From Membranipora membranacea (lineage: Eukaryota > Bryozoa > Gymnolaemata > Cheilostomatida > Membraniporidae), in NCBI GenBank assembly GCA_914767715.1, contig OU612070.1, forward strand, positions 16,447,501 through 16,511,500: DNA of 64,000 nucleotides. The letters are read 5' to 3'. Shown here piece by piece: positions 11,758 to 26,225 of the stretch; position 1 is the first letter of the stretch, and each line of letters starts with the position of its first letter. Position numbers and translations under genes: made by a program. The notes under the pieces were generated by a model. That model saw only the letters and a list, made by a program, of their open reading frames with translations, did no database searches and was not told where the DNA came from.

Positions 11758-14700
11758 ATGATGGCAGCAGCAGAATCAAAAGAAGAAGGATTTCTAGAGT
11801 GTGGATTATGTTTTGAAAATGATCCACTCAAGCGATTACCCTGCAATCCTGGTCACATATATTGTGTAACTTGTCTGACCAAAGACTCCGAAGTGACTCA
11901 GATTATCAAATGTCCGCTGTGCAGGTAACCTATCGTGTTAATATAGTTGCGCTCATTGCATAGCTGCACGCACATAATCAATAGTTGCCACTTGTCAAAA
12001 CTGATAATCATGAGTTTAGGACAAAAATTGGAGATGGTAAGGCATAATAACAAAGTTTTATCCAGTAAATGTGAATGCGAAACTCGGCCAGAGATTTAGA
12101 GGAATTATCACCTCTCTCCGCTTTCACTCCTTGAATCAATCAATTATAGCACTGGTCTACTTCGGCACACAAGAGTTGCAGATCCTGATTTCATATCTTT
12201 GACCTGCAACAAAGCAAGGAGTTGTAGACCTACAGTTGTAGGTCTACAACTCCTTGAACAAAGTCACAAGTAAAACTATTATCTTATTCTTAGGTTTGTC
12301 TTGAGGAGACCCAATATTATACAACTATAATATTTCTGCACACAAGCAATGTTTGCCACATGCTGGCTCTTGAAAGGTCTTAGCGTCATGAGTAGGATAT
12401 GCTTCAATTTGATAGAGCATCAGCAGTCACCAGGGCACAAGCTCTCTTGCAGTCACATCTCTATGAAGTGCTCTGAACATTGGGCGTTGTTGAAGCCACT
12501 GATGTTCTGTAAGAGATGGCAACTGGGAATGTGGTAGAAGAAAGATTTGTTCAAGCAACAACTCATTCAAATACCTTATGGTACACGATGATTATTAATA
12601 GCACAACTTCAACCAGTTATGTTCTCAAAAGTGACTAGCACAATTATGCTTTCTTTTTAGAACTGTGTTTGATGAAGGTATAGATGACATCCCATCAGCA
12701 GGTGCTCCACTAGACAAGTTTCTGTGCTGTGATGTTTGTATGAGAAAAGATGACAAGAGAAGACTGGCTCAGATTTACTGTGTGGTCTGCCAAAAAAAGT
12801 TTTGTACTCCTCATGAAAAGGTACAGATCATTTTCAGGATTTGAATGTATGCTAGACTGTCAAAGCAATCATACACTCATAAACAAGCATAAATGAAATA
12901 CCTCTGCTGGTGGCCATTTTTTGTATTCATTGAACTTTGTTGACACCATAAAAGTCATACCTATGAATTCTCACCCATAGTTTGGTAGTCGTACGCTCAT
13001 TAGCCCGGGTACAATGTAATAATCTTCATAGTATGATGCATTCTTGCTTAATGGATGTACATATTCTATAACAATTGTTGTGAAGCCTAAGCCGCAATAC
13101 CATGATGCTGTTTTCAAATAGTTTATTTTCCTTCTATCAAAGAGCCATAACGATGCACTGGATGACCACATGCGTATTAGAATGGATGAGTATAAGAAAG
13201 ATTGGAGAAAAATGGAGACAAGATACTGTGAGAAACACTCAAGGAAACCCTACTCCATAACTTGTGTAAAATGCCCCAGATTATTTTGTGGGGATTGTTT
13301 CGACCAATTGGAAGCCTGCTCTGATGGTTAGTGGGTAGAATCATTTATCTCAGATACGGAACAAACTTCCTTCTTGTCTTGAAATAAACCCAAGTCATAT
13401 AATCAAAAATATCGGAGCAGTGTAATTTTCTAAATTAATATTTGATAAACCGATATATATTGTAATAAATGACAGTAAACATCTTAGACCTCCCCATATT
13501 TGGTACTATTTGAAAGCTGTCAGTTTAAGTCTTTGTTTCTGAGCCTGGAATGAAGTACCCTCTCCATGTATATTTTGATAAATATCTTATATAGGTGACA
13601 GGCATGAGCTGAGGTCAATATCAAACATGGTCGCAAAGCTAATCGAGATGGTTAATGAGAAGAAGGTATGGATCTTCGATAAGGAGGAGCACCTGTTAGG
13701 AATGTCCAAACAGCTGACAGCTGTCATATCAGACTGGGATACAGAAACTCAAGAGTTGATTGACAAGCTACATAACGCCAGAGATAAACAAGTATATAGA
13801 ATTCTATGACAAACATTTCCGGGTGCAGGAGGGCAGCTCCTAGTTATACGTTGTTACTAGTCAGACTGATCATATAGCAGTTATTATCGATTTGATTCTT
13901 AGGGAACATAGTAGCAATAGGATAGGAGCATAGGAGCATAATGTTCTTACTTCGACTAGGTTATTATAAAGAAAACTTGGTAACTGTGATTGAGCTCACA
14001 AGCTAGAACACAGAATAAAACAATTAAAATGTGGAAAGGGAGTCTTATAGTAATTAAATAATAAAATTAATGCGTTGATACAGATCTAATATAGAATCAA
14101 CAAAGGATGATCACATCAGGTACAAGCGATTAATAGCCTTTCACATTTACTTTTAGGTTGCAGGTCTTATGCAGCAATATGTTGAGCTTGAGGAAAATCT
14201 GATAGAACTCAGAAATCAATCCAGAATTGAGGTGACAAGTTTTCTGGATGATAAGATCGGATGTCTCCTGGATAAGCTCAGCAGACAAGTAGCTAGGATA
14301 GATACCAGACTTTTCACTCATCATGAGGTAGCTACAAGGTAGAATATCTATTCGGATCGGCTATCATCTTGTTTCATATTGCCATTGTTACGTTGATAAG
14401 TATCACTGAGACCTTCACCTGTAGGTGAAGAAGTATTCGAAAATCCAATTTATTTTGGCATAGAAAATAATTTTTCAGTTTCATACGCCCATGATTATCT
14501 TTAACGGCTTGATTGATCATGATTCAAAATGAGCTGAATTTGCAAGTTGCCTGTTTTAGTCTGTCCTTTTAGTCGCGGGCTGTGGACTTTCCTATAGTGT
14601 AGCCCCCTACAATATTTGAAATGTACCGTAATACCTCTCTTATAAGGCACCGCCCTGAAAAGTGAAGCACCTCCTTCAGAAACAATAAAAATTTTCCAGT

Positions 14701-16952
14701 TATAAGGCACCCCACAGCTGTAAGGCACCCCTTTGAAAAAAAAATGTATTCCGGTGGGATTCGAACTCGCAACTTCGTGTTTACAAGACGCGGCTTTGGT
14801 CCAAGTTAAATATAAAAATGCTTCAAATGATAGCTGACCCTATATGCTCCACTCTTATAGACGCCTTCATCTACAAGGCAAGCGCCTTATAGGTGAGGTA
14901 TAAGTATGTTTTCATGGTTTTTCCTGTGCACGTGATTTTCTTCACTTGAGTAGGAGGTGGCTCAGTTGGTTAGAGTGCCAGTCCTTAAGCATGCAAGTGA
15001 TGAAGGTCGTTGTTTGAACCCCACTGCAGTCCATTGACTACCGGGGTTAGCCCCCCAGGAGTGCTCCGACCTGCCTGCAAACAGAGAGCATCTTCGCACA
15101 GACATTGCGGCCTCGGCATTAAGGCGACTAATAATGCAATGTCTGAATACGTCTTACCCCCCACCGATTCAGCTGCATTCTCAGCCATCCTTATATTCTA
15201 CCAGGTAGATGTTGCAGATGGATACAAAGAGACAGAGAAACTTATAGAAGAACTGATGAATATGAAGATCCCTCAATATAAACCTTCATCTAATCATGTC
15301 CAGCTCTCTGATAACGGTATCTCCTGATTTATTTATCAAAATCTCTATTCTTTTCTATTCTATGTAATGTACTGCTTCGTATCACGATAACAGTTTCATA
15401 TTTTGATATTAAAACTTCTTTATCACTCAGTAACATCCTTCTTACCTTATTCAATATTATTTTACTGTACTGTAAATATAGAACATTGCGTATGGGAAAG
15501 GATTTCATCGGATATTGTTCATCTTTCTCTCCCTACCTCCCCCTTGCCGCATGAATCACTGTTGTCAATTACTGTTATCAATCCATCGCAGCTAACTTTG
15601 CGGAATGAAGCTATAAATGATGTGTCTGATTTCATTTTCAGATTGTTGCGATGTTCAGCTTGCTGTCGAGATAACACAATCATCCCGACTTCTGGTGGAT
15701 CTGCCCCTTTTAGCCAATCATGATCCTCCAACTTCTATAAAAATATTCAGTACTGTCCAACTCCCCTCTTATGTCCACTCTGTCACTAAATACCAGAATT
15801 TAATTTATGCTGGTCTGGAAAATAGACTCATGAGGGTCACTGAACCTGTTAATACCAGCTCACCGTCTGAGTTTGTGAAAAATGTTGGGGGTTATGTATC
15901 CAGTGCCCATGTGTATAATAATGAGCTGTATGTATTATCACATAATGCCAGAAAGGTTTATGTGTATGACTTACAGGGTAATCTAAAGAGGTCCTGGTCC
16001 CATAACAGTAACAGTAGAAACTTTAATAAGCTCAGAGTAGTAAACGAGAGGGTGGTTGTCCCAGATGGATCTTCTCAATCTCTAACTGTTTATACTCTTC
16101 AAGGTCAGCTTATAAAACAGATCAAATGTCCTGGTATGTCAACAAACGATAAAGCATTAGCTGTATGCGGAGATGACTCTGTTATCTTAACTGACCGAGG
16201 TACAAACAGTGTACTCAGAGTGAACCTAGACAGTGGAGAGGTGATGTGGACATCTAGACATATAGACCAGCCACAAGGAGTCGTCTGCTACAAGAACAGA
16301 TACGTACTCGTGTCAAACTGTAACCCAGAAACTAAGATATGGATACTGGATGTGGATACAGGTATATTCATAATATTTGCATGATTTATATACACTTTGT
16401 ATATTGGTAAATGACAGAGCTATTACTTATTGGCATATCTTTTGTGCTCAATTAAATCAGTGAGAGAAACCAGTTCTATCTTGGCCAAACTGTTCCTTTC
16501 CTTCACTCAGCATTCAGTCAACGATAATGCGAGTTGGGATTTCTTCAGCTAAGGTTGTTTTGATATAAAGATTATGATATTGTATCATCGATTATTATGT
16601 AAATATATGTTAAATTTTATGTTGCCGATCAAGTTGTAGATTTGTATAACATGTATCACCGTACATGAATAATTTAGAAGGCATAATGTTATAGTCTACT
16701 TGTGGAGTATGTCACTGTCTTAATCCTGGCTTATCTTGTGAAACAGAAAAATATTCCTAAAATACACACTGATTTCTCCTTTATTTTGATTTCTCAATGA
16801 ATTTTTATTTTACAGGTGAGAAAGTAGGTGAGCTCTGCGGCCAGACAGGGAGGAGCTGTCATCACTTTGACCTTGATATTGATGGTGACACTCTTATTAT
16901 TGCTAAATACGCTCTAAATTCAATACAGTGCTATGAGCTGATCACAGAATAA
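11758..16952 (+). CDS. TRIM-type E3 ligase, copy B
   Basis: Exons 11758-11924, 12661-12820, 13143-13326, 13595-13791, 14157-14327, 15205-15316, 15642-16361, 16816-16952. Every exon has the same length as in copy A, total 1848 nt, 615 aa, stop TAA. RING and B-box cysteines and histidines are all kept. Exon 7 has one lost codon (near ENRLM) and one gained (EFVKNVGG), which balance in length. Intron 1 holds a 42-bp palindromic insertion; intron 5 holds a TA-flanked MITE and the family SINE. It is followed at 17145-17855 by a second copy of the exon 7 end and exon 8, which could act as alternative 3' exons. Confidence 0.87.
12215..12256. mobile_element. 42-bp palindromic mini-insertion, 7-bp target repeat
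   Basis: Two perfect 20-base arms (CAAGGAGTTGTAGACCTACA and complement) with a GT spacer. It is flanked by AACAAAG at 12208-12214 and 12257-12263. Copies C, D and E have the uninterrupted site with a single AACAAAG, so both the insertion and an exact 7-bp duplication are shown directly. Confidence 0.85.
14626..14904. mobile_element. TA-flanked MITE with antisense tRNA-like segment
   Basis: Present in intron 5 of copy B and absent from copies A, C and D. The ends are imperfect inverted repeats: left CCGTAATACCTCTCTTATAA, right the complement of CTTATACCTCACCTATAAGG. TA lies on both sides (14624-14625, 14905-14906), as in Tc1/mariner-type MITEs. Read on the minus strand, the middle resembles the 3' half of a tRNA with GAGTTCGAATCCC (B box) and a CTTGTAA anticodon-like loop. 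The left end motif recurs alone near 25021 and 6873. Confidence 0.65.
14951..15175 (+). repeat. tRNA-derived SINE in intron 5 of copy B
   Basis: Same family and site as in copy A. The A box TGGCTCAGTTGG (14958-14969) is intact; the B box region has decayed to GTTTGAACCCC. This copy retains an extra AGAGAGCATCTTC segment in the body compared with copy A. Confidence 0.82.
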
Positions 16953-17144
16953 GTGACTAATGATCCACTCTGTTCTTGGTTCTTTCAATCAGTTCTGGTC
17001 AATGATATGAATTTATGGATCAGTGGTAGATTACATAGCGTGGCTATTTGTGGGGATATGCCATCAGTATAAACCTTTGTGTCAGGATCTAAAGAAAGCT
17101 ATAAATCTGGAAGCTTTTATGTGATGCATTGATTGACGTGATTG

Positions 17145-17855
17145 ATGTGGACATCTAAACATGTAAACAAACCACAAGGAGTCGTCTGTTACAAGGACAG
17201 ATATGTACTTGTGTCAAACTGTAACGCAGAAACTAAGATATGGATACTGGATGTGGATACAGGTATATTCATAATATTTGCATTATTTATATACACTTTG
17301 TACATTGGTAAATGACAGACCTATTATTTATTGCGACCTCTTTTGTGCTCAATTAAATTTGTGAGAGAAACCAGTTCTATCTTGGCCCAACTGTTCCTAT
17401 CCTTCACTCAGTATTCAGTCATTGATAATGCGAGTTGGGATTTCCTCAGCTATATGGTAGTTTTGCGAAAAAGATTATGATATTGTATCATCAATTAGTA
17501 TGTAAATATATGTTAAATATTATTTTTCCGATCAAGTTGTAGATTTGTATAACATGTATCACCGTACATAAATAATTTAGAAGGCATAATGTTATAGTCT
17601 ACTTGTGGAGTATGTCACTGTCTTAATCCTGGCTTATCTTGTGAAACAGAAAAATATTCCTAAAATAGACACTGATTTCTCCTTTATTTTGATTTCTCAG
17701 TGAATTTTTATTTTACAGGTGAGAAAGTAGGTGAGCTCTGCGGCCAGCCAGGGGGGAGCTGTCGTCACTTTGACCTGGATATTGATGGTGACACTCTTAT
17801 TATTGCTAAATACCATCTAAACTCAATACAGTGCTATGAGCTGATCACAGAATAA
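17145..17855 (+). pseudogene. Duplicated end of exon 7 plus exon 8 of copy B
   Basis: A partial tandem duplication. Bases 17145-17262 repeat the last about 118 nt of exon 7, including the donor, and 17719-17855 repeat exon 8 with its acceptor and TAA stop. The 5' part of exon 7 and its acceptor are missing. Exon 8' reads in the right phase, with changes such as GQPGGS and KYHLNS against exon 8. It cannot be a gene alone. Exon 7 of copy B could in principle splice to exon 8' to give a variant C-terminus. Confidence 0.75.
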
Positions 17856-19724
17856 GTGACTAATGATCCACTCTGTTAATGGTTCTTTCAATCAGTTCTG
17901 GTCAATGATATGAATTTATGGATCATTGGTAAAATACATAGGGTGGCTATTTGTGGAGATATGCCGTCAGTATAAAGCTTGTGTCAGGATCTAAAGAAAG
18001 CTATAAATCTGGAAGCTGTTACATACGTTATGCATTGACGTCCCAGTAACAATATTCAAAAACTCAGGCAAGCTGCTTGACAGAAGTTTACATGTGTCAG
18101 CTATTCTAGTTTCTGAACTTATGGACCAATCAGAGATGAATAATGCGGTCCAGCATACATGAATAGCCATACGCTGGCTCAGGGTCAGATATGTACTCCT
18201 CACCCATCCTCATATATCAGTGGTTCTGGTTGTAATATAAGGTCTAGTGGTACAAGTTTGAAGGTGTGTTTTCCTCTACTGTGTTATCAGCATAGATTTA
18301 TCCTCTTTTCTAAATGATGTTTTCCCGTGTCTTTATTAATAGATGAATCTTTAAAACAATATCAAAATCGCAAGTATGAAATAAATATGCAGTGCGAAAT
18401 ATGTTTTATAGTGAAAGGACATTTTTGTAGTTTTTGAACACAAGCTTCAAATATCCCCTTTTTTTTGCTTTGTTCAAGAATATCTCTGTTTAATATTTTA
18501 TATCCTGAATTACATTTTGATTTCCAGTGTTTCGTTGCCTTGCTCAATGTACAGATGATGATTTCTGTTGTCGGCTACCATGATTATTCTACATTATTAA
18601 AATCTATCTTAACAGGATTATTTCGAGCATGAGTTTTATTGGGATTAACCTAGTTCTCCAACTATTAACATATGGTCAGAGATCAAATACACTGAAGTTT
18701 AATATGGTTGCTGCTGGTTGCACACCATAATCAACCAGATATGCAAAAAAAAAGATATATCTTCTATAAAATAACCTCTAAATTTAATGTTAATCATACT
18801 GATCAAGCCTCAAGAGGTGCGACTGATAAGTATCCAGTCATTCTACCTAAAAATGATACTTCACCCATCTCCTGTCAATATATGCTGACCCCCATGTCTC
18901 TACCGTACAAACATCTCCTCTATGGGCGATTGCTTCCTCTTTCATTCAGATAGGACGACTCTTATATTTTTGTTTCGCAGCAGCTATCTTACTGGATTAG
19001 TTTTAATCACGTATGTTTATAGCCGTAAGTAGGATTCATTATCTCAAGATCCTTTTTAACAGAATTACAGAATCTTCACACAGTGCTGTTGCCAAATCCA
19101 AACAGATGCGCTCTCTGCTTTATGCGGCTTGTTTGGGTTCTCAGCCTGCCAGCCCAACTTTAGTGAGCAAATTCACGGCATAACGCTGCAAAAAACTCGC
19201 AATTACAACCTTGATCTTGGTATTATGTAATCAGATCATCATATCTAGTTAATTTCATCGGCATAATTACTTTACTATGTCAGACATTCAAGTCTGGTCT
19301 TCGGTTTGTGATCACAATATACTGTGTCATGCTGAGCTGCTCTGTGAGGTCACACCTCACCCACTACTACTATTCACTGCGCTGTTTTTCAACCCCTTTT
19401 TGTGCAAAAGCTCTTCAAAGGCTTTACCACCAGCACTGACGTATTCACACCTCTCCCATACATTTTTGCACAACACTTTCAGTACTTTATCATGCCTAAA
19501 CATGTATCTATCGAGTCTGATTGAAAATTAGACAATGCATGCCGTAATGAGTTCAGATCTGTAAATGAGAGTGAAGGGCAGTATAACCTGACTGTACAGA
19601 TTCCATATTGAGCTAAACTAGCATACGATATAACCAGATAGAGAGTCAGTAGCAACAAGGGCTTCATACAAATGTTGACGAATCTTTACTTACATTGTCT
19701 GATAGATTATCTTGTTGGGTACAC

Positions 19725-19756
19725 CAAGGAGTTAAAGACTTGTCTTAAACTCCTTG
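19725..19756. mobile_element. 32-bp palindromic mini-insertion
   Basis: Ends CAAGGAGTTAAAGAC and GTCTTAAACTCCTTG form a near-perfect hairpin. It is flanked by GGTACAC at 19718-19724 and 19757-19763. The same insertion is present in unit C (40056-40087). In unit D its left half remains and is cut by the TTAA element at 55371. Confidence 0.75.
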
Positions 19757-20313
19757 GGTACACAGAGAGAACCTTTATAAGAAGTTTTTTCCTCAATGCG
19801 CGTGATAAGACAACTCAAAAATTATATTCGCCTATAACTTGTTCGAAATCTTGACTGCTCATCTCAAGACTATTTTTGTAACTGAAAATATATCAGTTAC
19901 ATCTCGCCATCTTTCTACCTCCGATTACCCAGTAAAATCGGCCTCGTACTATAGCCCAGTGTAAAAGTAACTTTACTTTAAGATCTGTAACTCAAACTAA
20001 TTCAAGCTAAGTTAGTAGAAACATAACTAATGTAAACCCCCCCCCCTCCCATCCTCAAAAAATAGCATACTGATTTTCCACTGCTGCTATCGGTGGAGTA
20101 ATCCCACCATGTCCATACAGCTAGATCTCAAGTTAGCATGAAACCTGGGATAATTGTTTATTATGTTTTTTAATTATTTTTAATTTTCTTGTATTTTTCA
20201 ATTTTTTAAAATTTTTTTCAATTATATTTTATTTTCTTTTATTTTTTAAATGAATGAATGTTTTCAATATATTTATGAAGATTAACAGGAGGAAGGGGCA
20301 GATCACACACTCT

Positions 20314-20321
20314 ATACTAGT
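20314..20321. other. Empty target site of the hAT MITE
   Basis: The sequence ATACTAGT occurs once here. In the matching place of unit C it occurs on both sides of a 416-bp element (41602-41609 and 42026-42033). This proves the 8-bp duplication and the insertion boundaries. Confidence 0.85.
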
Positions 20322-20640
20322 GATACGGAAAGAAAAAAGTGGAATAAACCAAGGTTGTCAAAGGACACAATATAACATAATCAGGCCTTGATATAAAGCA
20401 ATGTCTTAAGCTATTGTTTTGACACTTGAATTTTTTGTCCACTTCACCATATCACAACATCGATCTCAGCCTTAGCTTTAGTTCCTGATAATAGAAGCGC
20501 AACTCAGATATAGAGTTAATCATCCTTGTGAGCCAATACGAGGATAAATATCCAAGTATTATCTGTAAGAAAGGTAGCCCATCACATGAGAATTACCAAA
20601 GTATCAAACATGACATGACCTATATCATCACTACCATAAT

Positions 20641-20825
20641 GTTGAGGTTGCTCAGTTGGTTAGAGCGGCGTTCTTCAGCGTGCAAGTGTTGAAGCCCTGG
20701 GATAGAATCCCACTGCAGTCCACTCACTACAAGGGTTGTTGGATACCAACCTGCCTTCAAACTGAGAGCAAAATTGGCGCAGAAATTGCAGCCTTGCCCT
20801 TTCTCTTGACCCCCATCTAGCCATC
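20641..20825 (+). repeat. tRNA-derived SINE, second subtype
   Basis: Head with TTGCTCAGTTGG (A box) and AGAATCCC (weakened B box), then a body sharing CCAACCTGCCTTCAAACTGA and TTGGCGCAGAAATTGCAGCC with the intron 5 SINE. The ortholog lies at 42355-42545, so insertion preceded the duplication of this unit. Confidence 0.75.
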
Positions 20826-21183
20826 CATTCTGGTGGTAAGTGACGAAACCATGTGATTTTACCAAACATTTTCAACTAGCATTTTTAATCAACATCAAAC
20901 TTCCAACACAACAGCCCTCTTAAAAAGATAAATTCAATACATTGTTAACTATTGCGCATGGTTTTATATGAACGAGTGATAGAACTCTCGTAACCTGTGA
21001 CCAATATTAGCAAGATTCTCAATATGAATGAGAGGACACTTATGAAAAACATAAGTAGTATATAAAATAAAGCCTCTTCTAAAAATAGAGAATGAGGTTA
21101 AATCTTATAATGACGTTTTTTAAGAAGAGCTTACTTTTTGTAACAACGCTGAGTGAAAATAAAGTTTAAAACTGTAATAACTG

Positions 21184-22000
21184 CTACAATAGAGGCACAC
21201 TTTTAGTTCTTTTCAGGCGCCTCAAATGAGGCCTCTGCTGGTTGTATGACTCCTCAAATCTTCGGACTGTCAGAGCCACACTGACTCGTCGGGGATTATC
21301 TACTGGTGTATTGACAGGTGATGCTGAGCGAGCATCAGTATCATCAGTATGTGCCCCCCTGAGTCTTGCCCCCAGCCCGGCGGCCCCCCGTCCAGTCTCA
21401 TCATTGTCCGTCAATGTTTCATCATCTGTTGGCTTGTTAACACACAAAGGGATTTCTTCGTATGTCGGTTCTTTAGTACTGGCGATCGAAGAAAGGCTAA
21501 TCTTCATGGAGAGACTTCCACTGGTACTAACTGGTAGGGCACTTTCTACATCACTCTTTAATGAACCAGGTGTTGCGTATGAACCAGGCTTTGAGTTGTC
21601 CGAGAAGCGATGACTATCTGCAAAGTACAAAGATCATGACAAGCTCACCGGTTTATAATTGTTTATAAGGTCCTGTTGACAAGCTACAGGGTTGGGGGTT
21701 GCTACGTTGGCTGTATGACCCGTTGGAAATTGTAACATAATTCTTTCTCTTACGTGGCGTGGCTTGTTTGATGTAATAAATAACTACCTTTTTTTTATAG
21801 AAAGACATTAAATTAAATAATGGAGCCTCAATTTGAAGAGAATTTGTTGAAAACGGTTTGTTGATCTGTATAACGACAGTGGACAATATCTGACCTTCAG
21901 TCCAATCTTCCGCCAGCTGGTTTGCGCGCCTCACCACAATAGGAGTGATAGATTGATTTGATGTGTTATAAAATTTTGGAAGAGAATCAGAAGATGTCAT
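21184..22000 (-). pseudogene. Unknown two-exon gene, copy in unit B, frameshifted
   Basis: Exon 1 is 22000-21788 (starting MTSSDSLPKFYN) and exon 2 is 21617-21184 (ending KRTKSVPLL, stop TAG). The donor is AAG|GTAGTT and the acceptor TTTGCAG|AT. The A run before the donor has 8 bases here against 6 in the sister copy. This makes exon 1 213 nt and puts exon 2 out of phase, where it meets a stop early. Exon 2 is otherwise open and about as conserved as its sister. Two added bases in a homopolymer could be a real mutation or a sequencing error. No known domain is seen. Confidence 0.6.
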
Positions 22001-23598
22001 AACACTTCATTATTGGAACTTTGTTGCTTGACCGGGCATTGTGAAATCACCGCAAGGCACTTGGAAAGAGATGCCTTTGGGTAGACAACTCCCAGCTGCG
22101 AGCAACTAACTACGTGTGTATGCACATGGGTGTGCATGGTAGATTTGTCTCTAACTCCTTGATGAGAACGATGACCTTTGGTTTGGTTTCCCTTTCTTAT
22201 ATCATTGTAAAGCTCATAATCAGACTAAGGGAACCAAAGGGACCTTGCGTGCATCAAACTTGCCAACAACTATAATTTTATAAGAACTCCAGAATTCTTG
22301 CGGTGACTATTGGGTAATTCCTTGCATAAAGCGGAAGCAGAAGAGCACAGGAGATAATGGGGCGATATGACGCATGCCCAACAAAAATTGGAGCTATCAT
22401 CCTAAAACGCCTTGCAAGATCGCTTAAGATAGGATATGATTTCTAAGCTTACAACCTTTATACAGACTCCCATCAGCTTGCAAGTTTATAATTGAAGAAC
22501 AAGATGAAAGAGCAACATTTGTGAATCAATATCTTCAGCCCTCATAATAGTAGAAATGAGAATGTGGGTTCATCCATTTGAGACAACCCGCTGAATAACA
22601 TCATGAATTTAGAGCACTCTTATTATTGGAAAAAGTAGAACATTTTATGGCTGCTAATTACCCAATCTGCTGCATAGACTCACATCACAGAGGCAGCAGA
22701 TAAAAAGATTATGAGCTCGACTATTAACACCTACTGGGCTGATCATACGCGTCGGGCCTTTGATCTCTAGTTAGTTATGATCATCTGCTGAGGTAGTATG
22801 GGTGATTTGTACCTCACAAATAGAGACATTGACATTCAGAAAAAGGTATAACAGCACTCTTTAATCTGCTCTCTGGCAAATGTTGCTGAACTCGCTGACG
22901 CAGCATGCTGACGTAGGGCAGGGTGCATGCAGAAGTGTAGCGATGATTGTTAATAGTGAAATGGTCGATGACTGGGAAAAAACTGCTTATGTCTATAGTT
23001 GTTATGTTATGTAATTATGTTTTGAATTTGGTGATTACTGCCAATCCAGTCATTGTCTAATTTTTTGTAATTATGCAAGACCCGCAAAACAACACCCTAG
23101 ATATTATTGTTCCAAGCAAGATATTCTGCTAACAATTATATCAACACATCGCGACTGCCTTGTGAGAATGGTGCCATCTGACAAACTGCCTGTCTAGAAA
23201 TTCGTTGAAATCTCCCTTTCCTCTCAGCAAATTGTCAATGCTGTCTGTTTTGACAACAACAGTCACTTCTGGCTAGAGAAAAAAACCTTAATGAAAACAA
23301 ACGCTTCTTAACTGATAAACGTTTACACGATGTTTTGTTGTTAATTCAGCATCATTCATTCAAAATAGCAGCACAACCTGAGTCATTTGCCTCCAACAAT
23401 TGGTGTTGAAGTTTATCAGTAGAAGCAGCTGATAACTTTATCTCCGAAGTTGGAAGGCGCCAAATTTTCTAGCCTCAGGCCCTAGCTGTCAGTTTAATCC
23501 GCACTCACAGCGTAATGACCGACCTTCTGAACCTGAATAATCTTATTTACTTCTATAATCCGTATTTTTATGTTGGCATGATAATTTAGTTTTGACAG
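22001..23598. other. Spacer between the minus-strand gene and the TRIM9-like tail
   Basis: Matches 43711-45319 closely. It should hold the promoter of the minus-strand gene. A 74-codon frame at 44873-45097 in the sister unit is interrupted by a stop and indels here (about 23168-23420), so it is probably not coding now. The first half of the FN3 domain, expected upstream of 23599 in a TRIM9 gene, was not found. Confidence 0.5.
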
Positions 23599-24994
<1,396 letters not shown>

Positions 24995-25983
24995 GCTCCC
25001 AGTCTAAGCTAGTCAATTTTTACCGTAATACCTCTCTTAACAACAAAAGTTTTTTTGATAAACAGAGCCCATGTAAATTTCAGTTTGATGTAGCTCAAAG
25101 TTTCGCTCATCTTACACTTATATTTTTTGTGTCCACTATTGTCTGTGTTATTAGGGACAGCAGACAGCTTATTGCCTTGAAGAAAGCAAAAAAATATTGC
25201 TGAAATTTCGTGTTTTTCTCACAATATTTACTGTGTTACTTCTGACTTCATTTTTTAAGTCCTGTCTATAACACTCTTTTTGTACTTTTTTGATTATTTA
25301 CTGTTAAACTAGTTGTTACAGTCTAGTTATAGTTTTACATCACTGTATTATTACACTCACTTCTTGAAGGTGGGAGATATTTGTCAAAAAACTTATTTAT
25401 TTTGAATCTTTGTAGTTTAGTATTTATTACTATATTTTGACCAGTTTCAAACAAGAACCATTGACTGTCTGTCTCTGGAAATTCCATAAAAATATGGTTT
25501 GCATGCTGTGGTAAATGAATAAAACATACACAAATAATAGTTCAAATCTGTTTGGATATTTTGGTAAGCCTTGATATTGTTGCAATGTAATGTTCTGAAT
25601 CCAAGCTGGTGTTCTGCCTTTCAAAGTGAACTTGAAACATATGTGAAGCTGTTACAGTATCAATAGTAATAAAATGACCGGAAGTTTAGAGTAAGGTATT
25701 AAGAACAAGAATTCAATGAGGCGTATTTACAAACATATATAATAATGAATTATCATCACTATTATAATGAGTAGCAATGAGTAGAGGTCTGACAGGGTGA
25801 GCTGTGAATCAATATATATCCCTGGATGCATGATGTTGCTACCAATTCTTCCGTTTACTAGCCACTATCATATACTACAGTTTTTTTTCAAGTTGTCTTC
25901 CCTTCATGCCCAGGGGCATCACTCTACAATCCCCAATTTATATCATGCTTGTGCATTGATCAGAAGAAATCAGTTGGGAGAAG
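24995..25983. other. Inter-unit spacer B/C
   Basis: Colinear with 6842-7840 and 46140-47058. No gene seen. It leads into the GGGAGAAG target site at 25976-25983. Confidence 0.6.
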
Positions 25984-26079
25984 CATAAGGCCACGTGACT
26001 TTTATATAGCCTGTGATTTTTGTCCACCCCCACCCACTGACACAAATCGCAGGCTATATCAAAGTCACATGGCCTTATG
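25984..26079. mobile_element. 96-bp P-type MITE upstream of copy C
   Basis: Ends CATAAGGCC and GGCCTTATG, flanked by GGGAGAAG at 25976-25983 and 26080-26087. Three or four base changes from the copies at 10938 and 47059. Confidence 0.88.
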
Positions 26080-26225
26080 GGGAGAAGTTAAACTTCAGGA
26101 GAGAGAAGGCGGATGTATAGTGAACAAGCAGAGTTGTGACTGCATATAAAGAAACTATTTCTCCAGACAGGCAAGTACCCAAGTGTCTCACACCTTGGAC
26201 TGCCTTATAATCACTGATAATCAGA

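Larger units (their letters stand above)
17856..20640. other. 3' flank block of copy B
   Basis: No firm gene seen. The block repeats after copy C (37866-42350, with insertions) and copy D (53118-55366). A cysteine-rich open stretch after a good acceptor (about 18530-18600) and an 84-codon frame at 19277-19531 recur in three units. Their reading frames differ by indels and I see no known domain. A T/A-only low-complexity run lies at about 20158-20250 and a poly-C run at about 20038-20050. Confidence 0.5.

Noticed and set aside
19277-19531. 84-codon frame starting MSDIQVWS, found in three units
   Set aside because: It lies in a repeated block, so recurrence is not independent evidence. Composition is odd, the ends vary by indels and there is no known domain. 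The minus strand reads no better.
22140-22170. Additional mini-insertion with GTCTCTAACTCCTTG
   Set aside because: Fifteen bases match the element at 37464, but no left CAAGG end and no direct repeat are present. Both units share it, so there is no empty site to compare.
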